Source: CAYWNA01 sp964459305 (GTDB lineage: Bacteria > Planctomycetota > Planctomycetia > Pirellulales > Pirellulaceae). Taken from it: a stretch of 11,901 nucleotides of DNA. Below are positions 6,701 to 11,901 of the stretch, piece by piece (positions within the stretch are counted from its first letter, which is position 1; the number at the start of each line of letters is the position of its first letter). Where the stretch lies: positions 1-11,901 of the forward strand of contig CAYWNA010000347.1 of assembly GCA_964459305.1 (NCBI GenBank), read 5' to 3'. A program made the position numbers and the translations under genes. The notes beneath the pieces were generated by a model. It was not told the origin of the DNA. It made no database searches and worked only from the letters and a program-made list of their open reading frames with translations.

Positions 6701-9700
6701 AGATGGATGATCTCCCAGTACGGCTCGCGTTCCGCCTGCTGGCATGATTGGGCAAGTTTCCGAAGAAACTCCCGGGCAAGATCGGTGCTGTGCGGCCCAA
6801 CGAGAACAGCGGCCGAGAACTCACCTTCGGAGGGAAGGTTAGGAACATCGACAGCCCAGAGTCTGTTGAACTCTACGCTGCGCGCCGCGTACTCCCGAAC
6901 CAACGGGAACAGCCCACAGCGTCCGTAATGCTGAAAGATCTTCCGTTCTAGAATGGAAATCTCCCACTGGAGCTCTTGGTTCTCGCGATGGGTTCGCGCG
7001 AGGTCGAGCAACCTGTCAAGGCACGCCTGCCAACATCGATGGGCCGTTGCGTATCCCTCCTGGACCCAATGCAATCGGCCCTGTGAGTACTCAGCGGCCA
7101 GGACGTCCAACGCGGCCTGCGGATTGTCGGGTTCCTCATCCAGAAGGGCTTGACGAGTCTCGAACGCTTCCCGCAGCGACTCCTCCGCTTCGGCATACTG
7201 TCCAAGTCCCATCTGAATCTCACAGATCGAATGCAACGCGGCGGCCAGCGTCGCGCGGTGCCGGGCCTCGGGCGAATCGCTACCGATCAGTTCCCGCAAC
7301 ACGTCGACGGCCTGACGGCGATCGGCCAGCTTCTGCTCGTCCGTGTCGGACTCCTTGGCGGCCAACTCTTCGGCCCGAATTTCCTTCTCCAGTCGACCGA
7401 CCAGTTGCTGGAAGTCTTCCCGCTCGCGAAGCGCGGCCAAACGCTTATGGGATTGGAGTACCTTGAGATTCCGATATCCTCCCTCGGCAGCCTTGAGGAG
7501 CGTCTCCATCGCCAAGTCGGTGTATCGCTGCTGGTCGTCGCGCTCGGCTTCGGTCGGTTCCGTGGCGCCGTCGTCAGGGGTGGCCAGAGCGCCGTAAACG
7601 GTTGCCAACTCGAACAACTCGGCAGGCGTCTCGCGGGGGGTGTTTTCCAGGATTTCCTGTGCGGCACGGAGGGAACGATTCGCCGCCACAGTATCGCCGA
7701 GCTGTTTCTGGTAGTTGCCCAGATCCAGGTACGCCTTGTACAGATCGCCTTTCAGAGACGGCACGGCCGGGTTCTCGAAAGCAAGCTTCCGCCGGATCTC
7801 GACCAGCCGCCGAAACGACTGCAGCGCCTCCTGCTGGTTCCCGAACGCGGCCTGCTTGACGGCAACGTTTCGCAGGCCAATTCCCAGCCAGCGTCCCCAC
7901 AGGATCGTCTGCGGTGCGTTGCGGTACGCTTCGGCCTTATAGCTGACACCGCGCTGGAACATCTCTAGGGCTTTGTGGTTCTTCCCTTGTCGGCCCAAGA
8001 GGACCCCCAGGTTGTTGACCGTGCCTCCCAACTCGGCGAGATACTCCGGATTGTCCGGAAAGTCCTGCACCAATCCTTCGCGCAACAGCAGCGCCTGCTG
8101 ATGGTACTTCAGCGCGGCGGCCATGTCCTTGTCGTTCTTGTCGTCACAGGCCAGCGAGTTGTACGTATTGGCCAAGAGACTGCGGGTTTCGGCGTGCTTC
8201 GAATCCGTCTCCAGAATGCTCTGGCACAATGCCGCCGTGTCGTCGTAGCGTTTGGACCGGAAGTAGGCCTTTGCCAGACCCAGCCGCACTTCCAGGCTTT
8301 CATTCCCGGCGTCCCGGAGCTGCTCGAACAACTCGATGGACTTTGCATTGGATGCTTTGGATTCCTCCGCCTGCCCCAGCTCGCCGCGGATGACGGCAAT
8401 CCGATGGTGAGCCGCCGCCAGCTCGACCTGTAGCTCGGATGTGTTCTCCGCGTCCTGAGTGAAATCGTCGTAGAACTCCATGGCGGAAGACAACAGCTCC
8501 TGGCGCAGAGGTTGCAGACCCGGGACCGTCAGCAGTTCATTCTCGGTTACCTGATTCAGGAATTCGTCGACGGCCGATCGGGCCAGGGCAAAGTTTCCCT
8601 CGGCCCGTTCCCGCTGCCGCTCGGCCTCTTCACGCTGTGCCTGCTCCTGACGTCTGGCATCCTCGGCGACCGCCCGGGCATCCTCGGCGGCTGTCTTGGC
8701 ATCCTCTGCCGCCGTTTTGGCCTTTTCGGCCTGGACGCGCTGTTTGGCTTCCTCCATCTGAGCCTGTACGGCGTCGTCCCGCGCATCGGTGGCCCGGATC
8801 GCTTGCCAGGTCGTGCCCACAATGCCCAGCAGCAGGGCGGCGGCCACCACCGCAGCCGTTGCCAGCGCCGCTTTGTTCCGCCGAGCGAGTTTCCGGAAGC
8901 GATAGAGTGCCGAGGGCGGTCTGGCGGTAATCGCCTCGTCGTTCAGATACCGCGCGATGTCGTTGGCCAGACCGGTAGCCGTCTCGTACCGTCGAGTGCG
9001 GTCCTTTTCCAGAGCCTTCATCACGATCCAGTCCAGCTCGCCGCGGATTACCGCGCTCAGCTTCTTCGGATCGCTCTTGCGATGGGCCGAGACGTCTGTG
9101 GCCAGATCGCCCAATGTGCTGATTCGCATGCTCGGTTTGGGCGGTTCCTCCTCGCGAATGATCTTCAACAACTCGTCGTAAGCCGCATGGCGCATTCGCT
9201 CTTTGTCAAAGGGCGTCGTGCCGCTCAACAGTTCGTACAACAGCACGCCCAACGAGTAAATATCGCTGCGGGTATCGACGTCCCACTCGTTCATCTGCGC
9301 CTGCTCGGGACTCATGTACAGTGGCGTGCCGATCATCTGCGAGTAACGTGTAAACAGCGTCTTCTCCGTCAGACGCTGATTGGTCGCCTTGGCCACGCCG
9401 AAATCAATGACCTTTGCAACGGGCGTGTCGTCGCGCATCGTGACCATTACGTTCGACGGCTTGATGTCCCGGTGGATGATGCCCTTCTGGTGGGCATGTT
9501 GGACCGCCCGGCAGATCGAACCGAACAACTCCAAACGCTCGCGTGTGGTCAGCTTGTTCTGATCGCAATATTCGGTGATCGGAACGCCCCGCACCAGCTC
9601 CATCACAAAATAGGGCCGTCCCGATTCGGTGGTGTCGGCATCTAACACTCTAGCGATGTTCGGATGGTCCATCATCGCCAGGGCTTGTCGCTCGGCTTCG

Positions 9701-10080
9701 AAACGCGCGATCACCTCCTTGGTGTCCATACCGGGTTTGATGACTTTGAGTGCCACCTTACGGCGAACCGGCTCCTCCTGCTCGGCCATGAAGACGACGC
9801 CAAAACCGCCCTCGCCGATCTGCTCCAGGAGCTTATAGCGGTCGATCCGGCTGCCAGATCCTTCGGTGATGGGCTGGTCGATAGTGGCATCTACACCCGC
9901 AGGAGGTGAGTCGAGCGGACCCACAGATTCGTCATGGCTCTCCAGAAGCTCTCTGACTCGTTCGAGCAGCTCGGGATCACCCGCGCAAGCCCCTTCAACA
10001 AACGCATTGCGTTCCTGAGAAGTAGCCTTCTCCAGGGCGGCCAGGAAGATCGCTTTTTCGTCTCGGGCGCGTTCAGCCAT
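3742..10080 (-). CDS. Giant membrane-anchored Hanks-type Ser/Thr protein kinase with TPRs and beta-sandwich domain (2112 aa)
   Basis: The start is ATG 10080-10078, with AAGGAG six bases upstream. An earlier ATG at 10095 and a GTG at 10188 lack good sites, and the latter would overlap the sigma gene. The kinase domain spans about 80-375: glycine loop GEGGFG (89-94), Lys112 in VALKVIK, Glu130, HRDIKPSN with Asp205 and Asn210, DFG (226-228), and SPE (257-259) after a Thr-rich activation loop (T233, T238, T241, T244, T252). All catalytic residues are present. One membrane span (about 404-423) and a charged Ala/Glu coiled coil (428-495) follow. TPR-like helices then fill about 540-1375. A beta-sandwich-like domain (about 1378-1515, WWVVGPYP to LRPGRNTVMVKA) and a second TPR block (to about 2055) follow, then a Lys/Pro/Ala tail. 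The kinase is cytoplasmic, with the rest outside the membrane. It sits 85 bp after the sigma gene, so co-transcription is likely and the sigma factor is a plausible partner. No antisense reading frame here is credible. Confidence 0.93.
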   Translation of the reverse strand: MAERARDEKAIFLAALEKATSQERNAFVEGACAGDPELLERVRELLESHDESVGPLDSPPAGVDATIDQPITEGSGSRIDRYKLLEQIGEGGFGVVFMAEQEEPVRRKVALKVIKPGMDTKEVIARFEAERQALAMMDHPNIARVLDADTTESGRPYFVMELVRGVPITEYCDQNKLTTRERLELFGSICRAVQHAHQKGIIHRDIKPSNVMVTMRDDTPVAKVIDFGVAKATNQRLTEKTLFTRYSQMIGTPLYMSPEQAQMNEWDVDTRSDIYSLGVLLYELLSGTTPFDKERMRHAAYDELLKIIREEEPPKPSMRISTLGDLATDVSAHRKSDPKKLSAVIRGELDWIVMKALEKDRTRRYETATGLANDIARYLNDEAITARPPSALYRFRKLARRNKAALATAAVVAAALLLGIVGTTWQAIRATDARDDAVQAQMEEAKQRVQAEKAKTAAEDAKTAAEDARAVAEDARRQEQAQREEAERQRERAEGNFALARSAVDEFLNQVTENELLTVPGLQPLRQELLSSAMEFYDDFTQDAENTSELQVELAAAHHRIAVIRGELGQAEESKASNAKSIELFEQLRDAGNESLEVRLGLAKAYFRSKRYDDTAALCQSILETDSKHAETRSLLANTYNSLACDDKNDKDMAAALKYHQQALLLREGLVQDFPDNPEYLAELGGTVNNLGVLLGRQGKNHKALEMFQRGVSYKAEAYRNAPQTILWGRWLGIGLRNVAVKQAAFGNQQEALQSFRRLVEIRRKLAFENPAVPSLKGDLYKAYLDLGNYQKQLGDTVAANRSLRAAQEILENTPRETPAELFELATVYGALATPDDGATEPTEAERDDQQRYTDLAMETLLKAAEGGYRNLKVLQSHKRLAALREREDFQQLVGRLEKEIRAEELAAKESDTDEQKLADRRQAVDVLRELIGSDSPEARHRATLAAALHSICEIQMGLGQYAEAEESLREAFETRQALLDEEPDNPQAALDVLAAEYSQGRLHWVQEGYATAHRCWQACLDRLLDLARTHRENQELQWEISILERKIFQHYGRCGLFPLVREYAARSVEFNRLWAVDVPNLPSEGEFSAAVLVGPHSTDLAREFLRKLAQSCQQAEREPYWEIIHLVRGIAAIGDSDLFSEQLLARAQNIFDERSDNPWVAVAMAVVNYQRGEYSKVQSILEQFRGHTAWPEIAFLDAAVAAEVGDRRVAEDRWSAAEERYRSICEKALSADVADNNSGIFNKHWWQFAYSQVTRRLACEAMSGEPAADPWQHLIQARGYRLIGETEKADAELAAASAAAPEDAEVRLARVRLLVEWDEIERAEADWQKAVDSAGDDPMPWIHRGRWYAERGEHEKADADFAKAASLTPNELNKFLEAGWWVVGPYPPNLDEFCPPEIDPDPSKPVYVIDPKTGLSDEPARWRHAATGDFGRVDLGPPFEGKGERSVYAVTYIYSPDERTAMLWVGGEKPVRVWLNGSPADRPARPASIHFAPKECVPVVLRPGRNTVMVKAVLPHFYASLGDCPFDRGCEFARFGLYKQAADALGQAFTPPRDRPGNLHWQFRQAMYALEAGDTEEYRTRATELLTRFQKSSNPAELAILTEVCSLSPEGINDPRRLVQFAEQWKQHLNETARRNALTMALVYYRAGRWQDAVEFAPKEHGHNWPILAMAYHQLQQPADAHYWLEKSKSRFEAWLGDFHGKTPLEEFYILYREACELIHGSATDVEQAFEASQRERLQLWQGRDPATAAFDDAVRIAPDQPQVYLARGRRLAELERWDEAEADFNRAVEVAPDDPDVLVERATFFADRGMPDRAASDLNAALQLAESAGNTACLNVGLQAALRPVVFDRLVALRSDDSAIRWLWVARMFLHTYEAESEDAHAAAQLEQFGFQPLRASVALLRGDRRGFELNRDSRLPNWDADTTARLLYLTPTEEPLTSELLAAATRAAKRSGREWLLGVAEFRAGRFQDAIGHLEGYATRGSWRGFVLPVLAMACHGLGDQEHARRWLAKSDLWMDWHQRRPSIDVRRVFWSGSLNYLYWLDAAVFHREAKQLIEGTSDAGQGKPQVDQGPTPKPAPVAKPEPKDAKAITSKPPAPEATSNAKPKEKQE

Positions 10081-10086
10081 GGTGGA

Positions 10087-10092
10087 CTCCTT
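10087..10092 (-). promoter_or_regulatory. Ribosome binding site deciding the kinase start
   Basis: AAGGAG on the minus strand stands six bases before ATG 10080. The in-frame ATG at 10095 has only a GGAG two bases away, too close to work well. Confidence 0.65.
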
Positions 10093-10165
10093 CATGTCTC
10101 CAAAGAACAGTGCGGAATCCCGTGGCAGATCACCCCGCAAAATTTGGCAAATCCACGGATTTTTT

Positions 10166-10741
10166 TCAGCCGACGGTGCCCCGACCACCCTTTTTCAGCT
10201 CGGAGTGGAGCCAAGCACGGGCATAAGCCCAATAACGGTCGGCGGTTGTGGATGAGATCCCCAGGGCTTCCGCTGCCTGGGGGATCGTCAGACCGGCGTA
10301 GTACCGGAGCTTCACAAGATCGGCCGCGACCTTGTCCATCTGTTCAAACCGTTCGAGTGCCTCGTTGACGGCCAGCAAGTCAAGGGGTGGCTCTGGGGCC
10401 GCAATGTCGACGTTCTCCATCGGTTGCCTTCGCAGCCCTCCTCCGTGCCTCTGGTTACGTTTCTTTCGCGCTTGATCTACCAGGATTCGCCGCATCGCCT
10501 CGGCCGCCGCCCCGAAGAAGTGCCCCCGGCTGTTCCAGTGTTGCGCCTTCTCGACATCCACCAGCCGAACGTACGCTTCATGGACCAGGGCTGTCGCCTG
10601 AAGTGTCTGGCCCGGATTCTCCTGTGCCATTTTGGCAGCGGCCAGTTTACGCAGCTCGTCATAGACCAGCGGCAGGAGCTTTTCAGCCGCTTGGCCGTCG
10701 CCTGATTCGATTTGTCCGAGGATGTGCGTGACGTCGGACAT
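10166..10741 (-). CDS. ECF-subfamily RNA polymerase sigma factor, planctomycete type (191 aa)
   Basis: The start is ATG 10741-10739, with GGAGGAG ten bases upstream; the TGA is at 10168-10166. Region 2 covers about residues 1-95 (LVYDELRKLAAAKMA, LQATALVHEAYVRL, HFFGAAAEAMRRILVDQARK) and a basic linker follows. Region 4 is at about 125-185 and carries the helix-turn-helix GLTIPQAAEALGISSTTADR, then YWAYARAWLHSEL. Sequence and length fit the Sigma70_ECF family (TIGR02999-like), abundant in planctomycetes. It would direct RNA polymerase to a dedicated promoter set. No anti-sigma gene is adjacent; the next gene, 85 bp downstream, is the large Ser/Thr kinase. Kinase-linked ECF groups are known in planctomycetes, so control by phosphorylation is a reasonable inference, unproven here. 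An open frame extends upstream to 10990, but its translation lacks family similarity. Confidence 0.95.
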   Translation of the reverse strand: MSDVTHILGQIESGDGQAAEKLLPLVYDELRKLAAAKMAQENPGQTLQATALVHEAYVRLVDVEKAQHWNSRGHFFGAAAEAMRRILVDQARKKRNQRHGGGLRRQPMENVDIAAPEPPLDLLAVNEALERFEQMDKVAADLVKLRYYAGLTIPQAAEALGISSTTADRYWAYARAWLHSELKKGGRGTVG

Positions 10742-10803
10742 GGTGCCGGAACTCCTCCAGAGAAGCCGCCGATTATATGCGACGCCCAAAGGCAATACAC
10801 TCC
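10742..10803 (-). promoter_or_regulatory. Putative promoter and leader of the sigma-kinase operon
   Basis: Minus-strand TATAAT lies at 10777-10772 and GGAGGAG at 10758-10752. The block through AGTGTATTGCC (ending about 10801) is conserved at the truncated paralogue (2746-2808). A start site near 10765 would give a leader of about 24 bases. No clear -35 hexamer is seen 17 bp upstream (GTGTAT), so the box may belong to an extended or activator-dependent promoter, or the sigma factor may recognise the conserved block itself. Confidence 0.5.
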
Positions 10804-10895
10804 GACCTCGCGGCTGCCGTCTAAGGCAAGCGGACAAAATAATCAGCCAATTCGCCGAGCTCGAAGTTCTGTTCTCCCACTCATCTCTCGTCATG
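10804..10895. other. Short intergenic stretch upstream of the sigma promoter
   Basis: About 90 bp with no gene, strong hairpin or repeat that I can recognise. It separates the sigma promoter block from the large inverted repeat. Confidence 0.4.
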
Positions 10896-10974
10896 CCGAA
10901 AAAGGGGTCAGGAGTCACTTGCCGGAACGGCCCTTTGGGTGCTTTGCACAAATGACTCCTGACTCCTTTTTCGG
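10896..10974 (-). terminator. Long inverted repeat with three mini-hairpins, directly after the Fe-S protein stop
   Basis: The arms 10896-10917 (CCGAAAAAGGGGTCAGGAGTCA on the given strand, shown here as 22 bases with an A/G-rich core) and 10953-10974 are reverse complements with one mismatch. The 35-bp spacer carries three adjacent short hairpins: GCCG-GAA-CGGC (10921-10931), CCC-TTT-GGG (10931-10939) and GTGC-TTT-GCAC (10939-10949). The right arm ends 2 bp from the TAG of the 4Fe-4S gene, and the minus-strand copy ends in CCCCTTTTTCGG, so it could end transcription of that gene and insulate the sigma operon. It also has the look of a dispersed palindromic element. Confidence 0.6.
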
Positions 10975-10976
10975 CT

Positions 10977-11901
10977 CTAGAAGCTCGCAATATACGAAAT
11001 CACGCCGAGCAGAAGCGCCAGCTTGCTTACGGGGCTGATCCGCTCGGTAACGCGGCTCTTCGAGATGATCATCACGCACAATGCAAAAACTGCGCCATGA
11101 AGGAAGTCGACCATGTGCCCGTACCAACTCCCGGCTGGAGACAACGGCCCTGAACCAAGTTGGACTGCCTTGTCCGTCAACAGCGTGGCCGTGCGTATTC
11201 CCAATGGGTCGCTCAGGTGGAACTTCCAATATGGCGAGTTGTAGATCAGCCCCCTCCACGCGTGCAACGCGTGCGCAACGGCTGTAATCGGAATGAGCAA
11301 CACCGCGAAAGCCTGTAGTGCATCCCACGGGCGTTTCCAGCAAACGAGCAGGGTCAACAAAAGGGGCACAGCAATGAAAACGAGCGAAGGCGGGTTGTTG
11401 TTCACGAAACCGATGACGATCAAGAGCAGAACGACATCCGCCAGTCGCACCTGCATTTTCCCCAGAAAATCGTCGCCGGGCATTCGCAAAGACAATCTGA
11501 AGTTGGAACTGGGGCAAGCCGTCATGCAGTGCGTGCAGAGCAGGCACTCCCGGTTGTCCGGAATGCGGGCAGGAAAGAGATTCGATGTGCATGAATGGCC
11601 GGTGACCTTGTAGTAGCTATCATTTGCGGCGCACTCTCTGGTCTTGCAGTTCCGGCAGACTGCGGGGTCATCAGCGCGCCATTCGAAGATCGACAGATGG
11701 GAGTAGAGAGCAATGAGTCTGCCGATTGGGCACACATAAGAACAGAACGCGCGTTTCTCGAAGACAAGACCCACCACAACGGCGACGGTCAAAAGGACAA
11801 TCATGTAAAGGGCCATCCGCCGGGGCACTTCCCCGATATGCCAACGCTGCATGGCCACGAAGAGAATGAACGCATAGAGCACCGTGATCACCCAGCCGCT
11901 C
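10977..11901 (-). CDS. 4Fe-4S polyferredoxin-type integral membrane protein (5' end outside window)
   Basis: The frame is open to the window edge; GTG at 11891 is preceded by in-frame codons (S-G-W), so the start is probably beyond. About 307 residues are visible, ending at TAG 10979-10977. Counting from the GTG, a hydrophobic pair (about 1-45) leads into FCSYVCPIGR (Cys50, Cys54), then C-x2-C-x4-C (79, 82, 87) with Cys101, and CLLCTHCMTACP (116, 119, 122, 126). The last is a classic C-x2-C-x2-C-x3-C-P cluster motif. Four or five further membrane spans follow (about 150-165, 170-185, 193-210, 262-276, 290-303). This matches the NapH/CcoG/NosR-like Fer4_5 group, which passes electrons at or across the cytoplasmic membrane. 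The partner enzyme cannot be named because the upstream genes are outside. It points away from the sigma-kinase operon's function and is separated from it by a large inverted repeat. Confidence 0.85.
   Translation of the reverse strand, partial: SGWVITVLYAFILFVAMQRWHIGEVPRRMALYMIVLLTVAVVVGLVFEKRAFCSYVCPIGRLIALYSHLSIFEWRADDPAVCRNCKTRECAANDSYYKVTGHSCTSNLFPARIPDNRECLLCTHCMTACPSSNFRLSLRMPGDDFLGKMQVRLADVVLLLIVIGFVNNNPPSLVFIAVPLLLTLLVCWKRPWDALQAFAVLLIPITAVAHALHAWRGLIYNSPYWKFHLSDPLGIRTATLLTDKAVQLGSGPLSPAGSWYGHMVDFLHGAVFALCVMIISKSRVTERISPVSKLALLLGVISYIASF

Noticed and set aside
8512..9645. Open frame of 377 codons (+) antisense to the kinase domain
   Set aside because: It is a GC-rich shadow of the real kinase frame, which has all catalytic motifs. 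The antisense product has no recognisable domain and no ribosome site was seen.
10081..10188. Longer N-terminus for the kinase (GTG 10188 or ATG 10095)
   Set aside because: It would overlap the sigma gene and lacks a well-spaced ribosome site. AAGGAG at 10092-10087 fits the ATG at 10080.
10742..10990. Longer N-terminus for the sigma factor up to 10990
   Set aside because: The extra residues read through the promoter block and the large inverted repeat. The paralogue at 2745 begins at the same MSDVTHIL.
1..11901. tRNA or rRNA genes
   Set aside because: No cloverleaf with conserved TTCGANNC-type arm and no rRNA-like stretch was recognised by eye; this is not a covariance-model search.

Overview
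The window looks like a chromosomal segment of a planctomycete (Planctomycetota, probably Pirellulales-like). The grounds are a planctomycete-type ECF sigma factor next to a giant membrane-anchored Hanks-type Ser/Thr kinase with TPRs, heparinase II/III and PQQ-like propeller proteins, GC-rich sequence, and intergenic DNA full of palindromic repeats. This assignment rests on recognised protein families, not on a database search.

Layout. Positions 1-740 (+) hold the C-terminal part of a heparinase II/III-type polysaccharide lyase that begins outside the window. Everything that follows is on the minus strand. Positions 732-1443 hold a PQQ-like beta-propeller gene that has lost its 5' part and carries an in-frame TGA. 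Positions 1444-2408 hold a secreted concanavalin-like/polysaccharide-binding candidate broken by one frameshift. Positions 2449-2745 hold an ECF sigma factor gene cut off after region 2. Positions 2746-3741 are a roughly 1-kb island of repeats. It contains a pair of 24-bp palindromes and a 361-bp element whose two inverted, hairpin-forming arms flank a 46-codon, internally deleted IS200/RAYT-like transposase. Positions 3742-10080 encode a 2112-residue kinase: kinase domain, one membrane span, coiled coil, long TPR arrays and an embedded beta-sandwich. It is preceded by the intact ECF sigma factor gene (10166-10741), with which it probably forms an operon. Positions 10896-10974 form a long inverted repeat directly after the stop of a 4Fe-4S membrane protein gene (10977 to the window end), whose start lies outside.

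How it works together. The intact sigma factor and kinase are a probable signalling pair: the kinase would sense through its TPR/beta-sandwich part and act on the sigma factor or its regulon. The left third (732-2745) reads as a second sigma-headed locus for secreted carbohydrate-related proteins that has decayed by truncation, frameshift and nonsense mutation, next to a transposon scar. The truncated sigma gene and the intact one share their first 92 codons and about 60 bp of upstream DNA including a TATAAT box, so they are duplicates or close paralogues. Some of the lesions could instead be sequencing errors, which cannot be decided from this sequence.
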